Positions 54,321-62,562 of a stretch of DNA of 63,955 nucleotides are shown here, in pieces. Numbering within the stretch: the first letter of the stretch is position 1; every line of letters starts with the position of its first letter. Below the pieces are notes generated by a model, which worked only from the letters and a program-made list of their open reading frames with translations, was not told where the DNA came from and ran no database searches. The stretch comes from ZC4RG42 sp003242425 (GTDB lineage: Bacteria; Pseudomonadota; Gammaproteobacteria; Burkholderiales; SG8-39): the NCBI GenBank assembly GCA_937907425.1, contig CALCIE010000019.1:1-63955 (forward strand), read 5' to 3'. The translations under genes and the position numbers were made by a program.

Positions 54321-55253
54321 TCAACGCTCCTTGGCACGCGGCGCGGCGGGCAAGGGCGTCACCACCCCCTCCGGGCTGGCCGATCCGCTCATCAGCGCGA
54401 GCTGCAGCTCGGTGGCGAAAGCGCGCATTTCCTCCATCGCGCGTTTGTTGCGGCGGACGAGCCAGTTGTAGGCGATGACCGCGGGGACCGCGACTGCCAG
54501 ACCGATCGCGGTCATGATGAGCGCTTCGCCGACCGGACCGGCCACCTTGTCGATCGAGGCCTGTCCGGCGATGCCGATGGCTGTCAGCGCGTGATAGATG
54601 CCCCATACGGTCCCGAACAGCCCGACAAAGGGCGAAGTCGAACCGACGGTGGCAAGAAAGGACAACCCGTCCTGCAGGCGGCTTTGGACCTGCTCCAGGG
54701 CCCGTTGTATGGACAAGGCCAGGATGTCGGTGGAGTTGCTCTGAGGCGCGCGCACTCTGCTGTGATAGTCGACTGCATCGAGCGCCTGCATGCCGACGTA
54801 GCGGAACGGACTTTCCGCGTGCAGTTCGGTGACGCCCTGGCGAACCGAAACTGCCCGGCGCAGCACGCCGTTGGCGCCTCGCGCGTGCCTGGAGAAGCGG
54901 TGCAGGTCGTACAACTTCGTGAACAGAATGTACCAGCTTCCCATCGACATGATGAGCAGGACGAGCAAAGTGCCGCGCGTCACGTAATCGCCCGCCTCCC
55001 AGAGGGCTTTGAAGCCGTAGGGATTGTCGACCGTTTCGGTCGCCACCGACACTGCGGGTGGTACGGCCGGTTCCTGGGAGACGGAAGGCCGGATTTCCTG
55101 CGCCTGCGCGATCGTCACGAACGCGGCGCCGGCTTGTCCGGCGCTCGCCGCGTTCCAGTCTGCGAGGCAAAGCGCCCATATCGCCGCTGCGGCCGCGGTG
55201 CGGCCGAGCCGCCGCAGCCAGGCCTTGATGTCGCCGCTGTCCACTTCCATCAC
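54321..55253 (-). CDS. exbB: ExbB-family protein with extended N-terminus
   Basis: A 310-residue proton channel protein. A signal-like segment (about residues 20-50) precedes the usual three helices: LLVLLIMSMGSWYILF, GLFGTVWGIYHALTAIG and IMTAIGLAVAVPAVIAYN. The extra N-terminal region is like long ExbB proteins dedicated to one receptor. Coupled to tonB upstream (13 bases). Confidence 0.94.
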   Translation of the reverse strand: MMEVDSGDIKAWLRRLGRTAAAAAIWALCLADWNAASAGQAGAAFVTIAQAQEIRPSVSQEPAVPPAVSVATETVDNPYGFKALWEAGDYVTRGTLLVLLIMSMGSWYILFTKLYDLHRFSRHARGANGVLRRAVSVRQGVTELHAESPFRYVGMQALDAVDYHSRVRAPQSNSTDILALSIQRALEQVQSRLQDGLSFLATVGSTSPFVGLFGTVWGIYHALTAIGIAGQASIDKVAGPVGEALIMTAIGLAVAVPAVIAYNWLVRRNKRAMEEMRAFATELQLALMSGSASPEGVVTPLPAAPRAKER

Positions 55254-55266
55254 GCCTCCGCTCGGG

Positions 55267-55887
55267 TTATTTCAGTTTGAACGTCAGGGGAACATCCACC
55301 CAGGCCACCACCGGTTCGGTGCCGCGCTGCGCCGGGATGAAACGCCAGCGGCGTACCGCGTCGAGAGCCGCCTCGTCGAGCACCCGATAACCGCTGCTCG
55401 TCACAATGTTGATGGTTTCGGGCGTTCCGTCGGTGCGGATGAGCACCCGCAGAACGACCTTGCCTTCGTAACCCCGGCGGCGCGCCAGCGCCGGATAGGT
55501 CGGCGGCGGATTGTCGAGGTACGCTGCGTCGAAGCGCGGCGGGGTGATCGGCTCCGGGGGCGGTGGCGCCGCCGGAGCCTCGGGCGGTTTTTCGTTCGTC
55601 ACCGCCGTGATGGTGTTGTTCACGGCCGGGACTTCGATGCGGATCTCCGGCGGCGGAACGTAGGCGGGAGGCGGCGGCTCCAGTTCGAGCGGCGGCGGTG
55701 CAGGGGCCTCCTCGCGCACCGTGACGTCCTTGATGATCGTGGTCAGCAACGGCTGATTGATCACCTCGACGGCTTTACGTGCCAGTCCGTTGACGAGCGC
55801 GTAGACGACCAGCACGTGCAGTGCGACGACGAGACCGAGACCGGTCAGGTGCCGCGCTGATCGCTTGTTCCGCTGCGCGAAATCCAC
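55267..55887 (-). CDS. tonB: TonB protein
   Basis: A 206-residue energy transducer. One N-terminal helix (TGLGLVVALHVLVVYAL), a Pro/Glu-rich spacer (APPPLELEPPPPAYVPPPE) and a C-terminal TonB domain with YPALARRRGYEGKVVLRV and EAALDAVRRWRFIPA. I prefer the GTG at 55887, with AGGAG five bases upstream, over a GTG at 55944 without one. Confidence 0.92.
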   Translation of the reverse strand: MDFAQRNKRSARHLTGLGLVVALHVLVVYALVNGLARKAVEVINQPLLTTIIKDVTVREEAPAPPPLELEPPPPAYVPPPEIRIEVPAVNNTITAVTNEKPPEAPAAPPPPEPITPPRFDAAYLDNPPPTYPALARRRGYEGKVVLRVLIRTDGTPETINIVTSSGYRVLDEAALDAVRRWRFIPAQRGTEPVVAWVDVPLTFKLK

Positions 55888-56041
55888 GGTGGCTCCTGCC
55901 CTGTGTGTGTACGGAACCGATACCGGCGTGTTGCGCGAGAGCACGCTCCGACCGAACCTGGCGTCGCACGTCTTCGATTATGTGCGAGCGTGGCGCGCAC
56001 GCCAGCCGCAAAACCGTCTGGCAACGGCGACGAAGTCAGCG

Positions 56042-56539
56042 CTACTTGCGCAACTGACGCGCGAACCAATCGTTCATCCATTGCGGTTCTACACCGGTAC
56101 GTACCTGCACCGCATGCCGGGCATCGAAAAAGTACGCGCGTGGCAGTTCGCCCCGCCACTTGGGATCGACGGAGAAGCGCAGGCGTTCGACGTACTCATC
56201 GGCGAAGGCCCAGTGTTCCACGGGGCCGGGGTTGTACTGAGCCAGGAAACGCTGCACCTTCGGCCATTCCGGCGGCAGGTCGGTGCTTACCAGGACGATC
56301 GGCACGCCGGGATACCGCTCGCGCAGCGCGCGCCACAAACCCATCTCTTCGCGACAAGGCGCGCAATAAATCGACCAGAAGGCGAGTACGAAAGGCTTGC
56401 CGGCATGCGCCGCGCGGATCTGCTCGAAGCTGTCGGCGTTGAAGGAGCGCAAGTTTTCGGCCGCAGCGCCGGAGGATGGCGCAAAGAGCGGAAACGCCAG
56501 GATGGCGACGATCAGGCGGATGGCGGTCAAGGGGTTCAT
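56042..56539 (-). CDS. Periplasmic thioredoxin-like protein (TlpA/ResA type)
   Basis: A 165-residue protein with a signal peptide (1-27) and a thioredoxin fold with the redox motif CAPC (Cys59, Cys62) in FWSIYCAPCREEMG. ELPRAYFF supplies the likely cis-proline. Its start overlaps the upstream beta-propeller stop (ATGA). It could reduce disulfides of the neighbouring Cys-rich exported proteins. Confidence 0.9.
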   Translation of the reverse strand: MNPLTAIRLIVAILAFPLFAPSSGAAAENLRSFNADSFEQIRAAHAGKPFVLAFWSIYCAPCREEMGLWRALRERYPGVPIVLVSTDLPPEWPKVQRFLAQYNPGPVEHWAFADEYVERLRFSVDPKWRGELPRAYFFDARHAVQVRTGVEPQWMNDWFARQLRK

Positions 56540-57720
56540 GGCACGGCATGCACGGACAAAGGTTGCTGACGGGTGTGCCAGAACACGTAGAAGCGATCCT
56601 CGTGCGTCAGCACGCTCGGCTGGCCGGACGGTCCGTCCGTCTCGGCGAGCGTGTGTTCCCGCCAGGTGCGGCCCTCGTCCTCGGAAATCATGGCGCGCAA
56701 CTGCGTGCGTTTCCCGTCGAATTCCTTCCACGCCACGGCCACCCGCTTCCCTGCCGCCGCGACGTCGGCATGCGCGGCGGTATCGCCGCCGACCTGACGC
56801 AATCCCTCCACCACGCCGTCGCCCAGGCGGCCGTAATAGACGCCGTTGCGCTTGTCGCCCTGTGTGAACCACACCGCGTGCAAAGGGCCGTCTTTCACGC
56901 CGGCGAGCGAAGGACCATGGTGCGGACACGCTTCGACACGCCAGTCGTCGAAGGTGACGCGGCGCACCTTGCCGGGCTCGCCGTCGGCGGTCAGCCGCGT
57001 CAGAGCGTGATCGCGGATGTTGGGCGCAAAGATGTGGCGCCACATCGCCAGCACGCTGCCGTCTTCCTGCGGCAGCAGGCCGATGCGGCAGCACTCGCAA
57101 CTGTGATCGGCCACCTTGTAGTCGCCGCGAAAGCTCGTGCCGCGATCATCGGATACGGCGTAATACACCGCCGCGCCGCGATAACCGTCTTTCCCGGCCT
57201 TCTCCGCGGCGACGCGATCACGCTTGTCCACCCAGGCGACGAAGATCTGACCTTTGCCGTTGACCGTAAGGGAATCGAAGCGATGGGTGATCTCTTCGCG
57301 GTCGGTATTGACCGTGATCGGCTCGCTGAAGCGTTTGCCGCCGTCGGTCGAGCGTGCGAAGCGGATATGACCGGTGTAGGGCTTGCTCAACGGTTGTGTC
57401 CAGGACACGTACACGTCGCCGTTCGGCGCGACGGCGATCTTCGGGCGGCTGTCGCCGTCGGCCGCGATGTCCTCCGGCCTTTGATTCACCGGCTGCGGCG
57501 CGGACCAGGTGCGGCCGAAGTCCGCGGTGCGGCGCAGCAGCAGGTGTCGACCTTCGGTGTAGAGCGCCCATAGTACGCCGTGTCGGTCGATGGTTGCCGA
57601 AGCGTTGAGGTCGAGCCTGGGTTTCGAGGCGTGCCTGGCTTGCTGCGCGCCGCCGGGCATGGATAGGGCGCACGCGAACAGCGCTGCGCCGATGCGAATA
57701 CCGATTCCCTTCATCGCCAC
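56536..57720 (-). CDS. Exported BNR/Asp-box beta-propeller (sialidase-like) with Cys-rich motif
   Basis: A 394-residue secreted protein with a signal peptide (1-25) and four Asp-box-like repeats: TADFGRTW (65-72), STDGGKRF (124-131), SDDRGTSF (190-197) and SEDEGRTW (346-353), indicating a six-blade sialidase-like propeller. Unusual are HSCECCRI (206-213) and ACPHHGP (264-270), which could bind metal or form disulfides. No sialidase Arg triad could be assigned, so enzymatic activity is not claimed. A GTG start with GAGGT five bases upstream. First gene of the operon. Confidence 0.8.
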   Translation of the reverse strand: MAMKGIGIRIGAALFACALSMPGGAQQARHASKPRLDLNASATIDRHGVLWALYTEGRHLLLRRTADFGRTWSAPQPVNQRPEDIAADGDSRPKIAVAPNGDVYVSWTQPLSKPYTGHIRFARSTDGGKRFSEPITVNTDREEITHRFDSLTVNGKGQIFVAWVDKRDRVAAEKAGKDGYRGAAVYYAVSDDRGTSFRGDYKVADHSCECCRIGLLPQEDGSVLAMWRHIFAPNIRDHALTRLTADGEPGKVRRVTFDDWRVEACPHHGPSLAGVKDGPLHAVWFTQGDKRNGVYYGRLGDGVVEGLRQVGGDTAAHADVAAAGKRVAVAWKEFDGKRTQLRAMISEDEGRTWREHTLAETDGPSGQPSVLTHEDRFYVFWHTRQQPLSVHAVP

Positions 57721-58137
57721 TGTTCACCTCGAACCCTGAAGGCAGTGTAGGCGACGGAAAGACACCCGATATGGAAAGCCGTCGCGTGCATATGTGTTCT
57801 CTGTCTTCGGTCGAACGTGCGCGTCACGCACTGCCGATGCAATAAGATCTGAGTGCTTCGGGCGCGCGTCCTCACGCAAGCTTCGCGCCAGTTTGCAAGC
57901 TGTCGTGTGCCCGCATTTTGCTTGTGCGCTCACCCTGCCGGATGTCCTGGAGATTTCGGGTCGCAGCTTCGCCGGGAGTGTAGAGGGGCGTACCTCCTGC
58001 GCGTCGCGGCGCCCGGTTTCCGGAGGCGCGTGGTGTAAGGGGGATCGACGACCCTCGGCACACCGCGTCACGCACGGCAGCTTCGACGGTGACGGATCGC
58101 GTGAGCAGGCGAAGCGCGAAGTTGAAGGAAGGCGGCG
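57721..58137. other. 417-base divergent intergenic region
   Basis: This lies between the beta-propeller operon (minus) and the TonB-dependent receptor (plus). It must hold promoters and any operator for both. I found no cobalamin, TPP or Fur-box sequence that I could defend, and no gene. Confidence 0.5.
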
Positions 58138-60339
58138 ATGAAGGCATATCGAGCGCGGGCGAACGAGACTGGACCCAAGGCGCATATCGTCTGGGTGACC
58201 GGCGCGGCATTGATCACGTGCGTGTGGGCGGGCGCCCATGCGCAGGCGTCATCCCAGACGGCGCCAGAGCAAAGCGGAGCGCCGGGTGCGGCGACCCAGC
58301 TTCCGGAAGTCACCGTTTCGGGAACACGGGAGGAGGAGCTCCTCGTCGAAACGCCGGCCTCCATCGGCGTGATTCGCGGAGACGTCGTCGACGAGGTTAA
58401 GCCCACGCATCCTTCGCAGATTGTCGGGCAGGTGCCCGGCGCCGCGGTGACGGTCACGAACGGCGAAGGCCATACCACCGCGATCCGCCAGCCGTTCACG
58501 ACCGACCCGGTCTATCTCTTCCTCGAGGACGGCATCCCCACGCGTTCGACCGGCTTCTTCAATCACAACGCGCTTTACGAAACCAATCTGCCCATGGCCG
58601 GCGGTATAGAAGTCACGCGCGGTCCGGGTTCGGTGCTCTACGGCTCCGACGCCATCGGCGGCATCGTCAATGTGCTGACGCGCAGGCCCCCGCGCGGCGA
58701 AGCGAGCGAGTTGATGCTCTCGGGCGAAGGCGGCAGCCACGGCTGGTGGCGACTGCTGGGCGGCGGCGGACTGGGGTATGCGAGCGGCGGATGGCGCGGC
58801 GATTTCAACGTAACGCATACCGACGGCTGGCGCGACAAGACCGGTTATGACCGTCACGGCGGAAATCTCCGGTGGGATCACGAGACGGCCTCCGCGGGTT
58901 CGTTCAAAACGCTGATCGGCTATTCCAAAATCGACCAGGACACCGGCGCAAACGCGCCGCTGCCCAGAGCGCTTTACAAGCACCACCCCACCACGAACCT
59001 GCATTCCATCGCCTTCCGCAAGGTGGAGGCGTTCCGGATCTCGACCACTTACGAGTACGAGCGCGGCAACGATCTGATCTCGCTCATTCCCTATTTCCGC
59101 GACAACAGCATGGATCTGCTCGCCTCCTTCAGGCTGGCCGCGCCGGATCCGACCGTCTATACGACGGAGAACCAGTCCTTCGGGCTGCTGGCCAAGTGGC
59201 GTCGCGATTTTCCGGGCAAGCTGGCGGCGCGACTCATCGCCGGGGTGGACATCGACTACAGTCCGGGGAGCCGCGACGAGTCGCGCATCTTCGTCAACTT
59301 CACCGGCGCCGGCGCCTCGCGTAATTTCACTTCCTATACCACCGGACCGAAGCTTTACGACTACGACGTGAGTTTCACCGGCATCTCGCCGTACGTTCAC
59401 GGCGAAATCTCGCCGGTCGAGCGGCTGCGCATCAGCGGCGGCGTGCGCTACGACCGGCTGGAATACGACTTCGACAACAAACTTGCGCCCGGTCTGCTGG
59501 AAGTCGCGGGGCGGTTCTACGGTCAGCCGGACGACGACAAGGTGAGGTTTACGCGCTTCACGCCGAAGATCGGCGCCACGTACGAATTCGCGCCGAACCT
59601 GCACGGCTTCGTTTCCTACAACCGCGGTTTCCGCGCGCCGTCCGAAAACCAGCTCTTCCGGCCGGCGGGTGCTGCTACACCGGCTCAGGCGCAGGCGCTG
59701 CTGGCTTCGGCGCTCGACCTCAAGCCGATCAAGGCCGAGCAGTACGAGATCGGCCTGCGCGGCAACTGGAACGCGCTGTCCTACAACGTCGCCTTATACC
59801 GGCTCGAAAAAGACGACGATATCCTGAGCTTCACCGATACGGCGACGAACGAAACGCAGACCGTCAACGCCGGCAGGACGCTTCATCGCGGCATCGAAAT
59901 CGGATTGGGGTTGCCGTTGTTGCCCGGGCTGCGTGCCGACGTGGCCTTCTCCTACGCCAAACACACCTACAAGGACTGGGTCGTGGCGACCGGTGCGACG
60001 CCGATCGATTTCAGCGGCAACGAGATCGAATCCGCGCCGCGCGTGCTCGCGAATACGCGCCTGACCTGGGCGCCCGTCGAGCCCTTGCAGTTGCAGCTCG
60101 AATGGGTTCGCGTGGGCTCCTATTACATGGATGCTGCCAACACGGCCAAGTACTCCGGTCACAACCTCTTGAACTTGCGTGCGCGCTGGAGCGTCACGCG
60201 AGACGTGACGCTGTACCTCAACATCAACAATCTGGGCGACAAGCGCTACGCGGACAGTGCATCCATCTCTTCCAACACGCCGGTGTTCGCTCCCGGATTG
60301 CCCAGGACGTATTACGCGGGCGTCGAGTTGAAGTGGTGA
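58138..60339 (+). CDS. TonB-dependent outer-membrane receptor
   Basis: A 733-residue receptor. A signal peptide (about 1-38) is followed by the TonB box region LPEVTVSGTREEE, the plug domain with VEVTRGP-type EVTRGPGSVLYGSDAIGGIVNVLTR and a beta-barrel ending in YYAGVELKW, with the terminal aromatic Trp. GGAAGG precedes the ATG. It is divergent from its dedicated TonB-ExbB-ExbD operon. The ligand is unknown; the sequence does not identify it as a siderophore, cobalamin or copper receptor. Confidence 0.94.
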   Translation: MKAYRARANETGPKAHIVWVTGAALITCVWAGAHAQASSQTAPEQSGAPGAATQLPEVTVSGTREEELLVETPASIGVIRGDVVDEVKPTHPSQIVGQVPGAAVTVTNGEGHTTAIRQPFTTDPVYLFLEDGIPTRSTGFFNHNALYETNLPMAGGIEVTRGPGSVLYGSDAIGGIVNVLTRRPPRGEASELMLSGEGGSHGWWRLLGGGGLGYASGGWRGDFNVTHTDGWRDKTGYDRHGGNLRWDHETASAGSFKTLIGYSKIDQDTGANAPLPRALYKHHPTTNLHSIAFRKVEAFRISTTYEYERGNDLISLIPYFRDNSMDLLASFRLAAPDPTVYTTENQSFGLLAKWRRDFPGKLAARLIAGVDIDYSPGSRDESRIFVNFTGAGASRNFTSYTTGPKLYDYDVSFTGISPYVHGEISPVERLRISGGVRYDRLEYDFDNKLAPGLLEVAGRFYGQPDDDKVRFTRFTPKIGATYEFAPNLHGFVSYNRGFRAPSENQLFRPAGAATPAQAQALLASALDLKPIKAEQYEIGLRGNWNALSYNVALYRLEKDDDILSFTDTATNETQTVNAGRTLHRGIEIGLGLPLLPGLRADVAFSYAKHTYKDWVVATGATPIDFSGNEIESAPRVLANTRLTWAPVEPLQLQLEWVRVGSYYMDAANTAKYSGHNLLNLRARWSVTRDVTLYLNINNLGDKRYADSASISSNTPVFAPGLPRTYYAGVELKW

Positions 60340-60914
60340 GTCCCGGGCCACGTCCGGCTTCTCATCGACTTTGCTGGAGGCGGAGCAAAGCGCAGTGACA
60401 GACACGTCCTTGTCGCGCGCGCTTACATCGACATTGCGTGCGCAAACGTACTTCCTCGCGCAGGCGATGCCGCATCGATTCCGCAACACTCCTTTTGTCT
60501 TCCAAGAACTCGCGCCTGTCGCCGCTGACCTACGACGCGAGAGATCGATTATCCGGCCGATCCGTCGCAATACATAGACAGCAACGGCTTCGGGTTATCC
60601 AATGAAAGGAGATCCGTCAGGCATTCGTGACTGTGCACGTCGCACGAATTTACGGGGCGTGTACGTATATCCAGTTGACGGTGTTGTACGCGAGCGCACA
60701 CACGCTTCATTACTCAACGTTTTCAACGTTTTTCGCTTCGTTTCCAACGGGCGGCGCGACTTATGCACTGGCGGGGCGTCCGGTACGGCGTTCCTGGGGT
60801 GTAAGTCGCACGCAAGCGCGGCATCGCCCGGCTTAAGGCCGCAGGTGATCGAGCGTCGGCTTTGGCGTCAAGCCGGACGGAAGCGGGTAATCCAGCCACA
60901 ACGAGGAGGCTCAA
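60340..60914. other. 575-base intergenic region with a tandem 9-bp repeat
   Basis: No gene is supported. It contains TTGACG at 60675-60680 as a possible -35 element and CAACGTTTT twice in direct tandem at 60715-60732. GAGGAGG lies before the LVIVD-gene ATG. Confidence 0.55.
60715..60732 (+). repeat. Tandem 9-bp direct repeat (possible operator)
   Basis: CAACGTTTT occurs twice back to back; each copy contains the palindrome AACGTT. Position about 183 bases before the LVIVD gene suggests a regulator site, but no factor is known. Confidence 0.6.
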
Positions 60915-62405
60915 ATGAAGCGTTTGGTACTAACGAAGTCGCTTTGCGCGACGGCGGTCATCGCCGCGTTCGCGTTGCCGGCCGCATCCTGGGCGCAGGG
61001 AAGCACGGGGCCGGTCGATCGGCATAACATGCGCGCAGTAGGGTACAACGACCTGCAAGGCCGCAGCGCCTATCAGCCGTGGGTCGAGAATCAGGGTGGA
61101 CGCTTCATCGCCTACGTCGGCCATCATGGCGGCGAGGCACTCAACCCGTTGACCGGCCAGGTCGAGCCGAACGGCACCTCGATTGTCGACGTCACCAATC
61201 CGGCGAGCCCGAAGTATCTGGCTCACATTCCCGGTCCGGCAGGCGCTGGCGAGGCGGGCGGGGCGCAAATGGTGCGGGTTTGCTCGGGCGATGTCCTGCC
61301 CAAGGGTAAACCGGGCGAGTACTACCTGCTCCGCGCGACGGGCGGCGGATCGCACGAGATCTACAACGTGACCGATCCGGCGAACCCGACCCTGCTGAAG
61401 GTCGTGGTAGACGGCCTGACTGACACGCACAAGAACTACTGGGAGTGCGAGACCGGGATCGCGTATCTGGTATCCGGCGTGCCCGGGTGGCAGACCAACC
61501 GTCATCTGCAGATCTTCGATCTGAGCGATCCGGAGAACCCGGTGTTCATCCGCAACTTCGGTCTGGTGGGTCAGGAACCCGGCGGTGTCAATCCCAATCC
61601 GGACAACCCCCTGCCTGCCCTGCATGGTGCGATCCCGTTGGGTAACCGCGTGTACATGGGTTACGGCACGTCGTCGAACGGCGTTCTGCAGATCCTCGAC
61701 AAGGAGAAACTGCTGAACGGCGATCCCGAGCCGACGCCGGAAAACCTGCTGGAGCCGGAGATCGCCCGCATGGAGCTCGGCCCGTTGCACGGTGCGCACA
61801 CCACGCTGCCGATGCTGAACATCAGGCCGCGGGAATTCGAGGACTTCACCCGCGGAGCGATGCGGAACATCGTCGCCATCGTCAACGAGTCGACCGCCAA
61901 CGAGTGCCGCGAAGCCCATCAGATGGTGTACTTCGCCGATATCACCACGGAGACGGAGCCGCACATCATCTCGAACTACCACGTCGATCCGAGGAGTGCG
62001 CTGGACGAGCTGGGAGGCAATTATTGCGAGATCGGCGGGCGTTTCGGTGCCCACTCCTCGCATGAGAACCTCAAGAATCCGTACGGCAACCAGGTGCTGT
62101 TCGTGGCCTACTTCAATGCCGGCATCCGTGCGGTCGATGTGCGCAATCCGTGGTCGCCGCGTGAACTGGGCTATTACGTCCCGCGCGTCAATCCGCGGAC
62201 GGACCAGCGCTGCGTAGTCACGGACGGCGTCGAAAGCTGCAAGATCGCCATCCAGACCAACAACCTGGAGGTGGATCAACGCGGCTACGTCTACGCGGTC
62301 GATCGCGCCAACTCCGGCATGCATATCGTCGAGTTGACGGAGGAGGCGAAGAAGGAGTTGACGCGCCGTCCCGAAGCCGGCACGCCGCCCTACCAAGAAA
62401 ACTGA
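60915..62405 (+). CDS. Secreted LVIVD-type beta-propeller protein, copy 1
   Basis: A 496-residue exported protein (signal peptide 1-27, ending WAQ). It has beta-propeller-like repeats such as SIVDVTNPASPKYLAHI, EIYNVTDPANPTLLKV and QIFDLSDPENPVFIRNF, which match the LVIVD pattern. It has six cysteines (CSGD, CETG, CREA, CEIG, RCVV, SCKI) all conserved in the tandem copy, so three disulfides are likely. Function unknown. A terminator follows. Confidence 0.88.
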   Translation: MKRLVLTKSLCATAVIAAFALPAASWAQGSTGPVDRHNMRAVGYNDLQGRSAYQPWVENQGGRFIAYVGHHGGEALNPLTGQVEPNGTSIVDVTNPASPKYLAHIPGPAGAGEAGGAQMVRVCSGDVLPKGKPGEYYLLRATGGGSHEIYNVTDPANPTLLKVVVDGLTDTHKNYWECETGIAYLVSGVPGWQTNRHLQIFDLSDPENPVFIRNFGLVGQEPGGVNPNPDNPLPALHGAIPLGNRVYMGYGTSSNGVLQILDKEKLLNGDPEPTPENLLEPEIARMELGPLHGAHTTLPMLNIRPREFEDFTRGAMRNIVAIVNESTANECREAHQMVYFADITTETEPHIISNYHVDPRSALDELGGNYCEIGGRFGAHSSHENLKNPYGNQVLFVAYFNAGIRAVDVRNPWSPRELGYYVPRVNPRTDQRCVVTDGVESCKIAIQTNNLEVDQRGYVYAVDRANSGMHIVELTEEAKKELTRRPEAGTPPYQEN

Positions 62406-62427
62406 GCGTATAGAAGGTGAGGAGAGG

Positions 62428-62454
62428 AGCCGCGGCGAGGCCGCGGCTTTTTTT
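62428..62454 (+). terminator. Terminator of LVIVD copy 1
   Basis: A 9-bp stem (62428-62436 with 62440-62448), GAG loop and a run of T, 22 bases after the stop. Confidence 0.92.
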
Positions 62455-62562
62455 CTTGCTGCGGCCGTGTCGGGCCCGCGGACGCTCCGGGAAAAATCGC
62501 TCTCAGACCGATGAACGGGGCTCGCACGATGATCGCGGGCCGCAAGCCATCCGGAGGTCATC

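Noticed and set aside
57721..58137. Cobalamin riboswitch upstream of the TonB-dependent receptor
   Set aside because: No B12-box-like sequence or the accompanying conserved stems could be found.
60602..61027. 141-codon ORF overlapping the LVIVD gene start
   Set aside because: It runs out of frame into a well-supported secreted-protein gene with GAGGAGG and a signal peptide.
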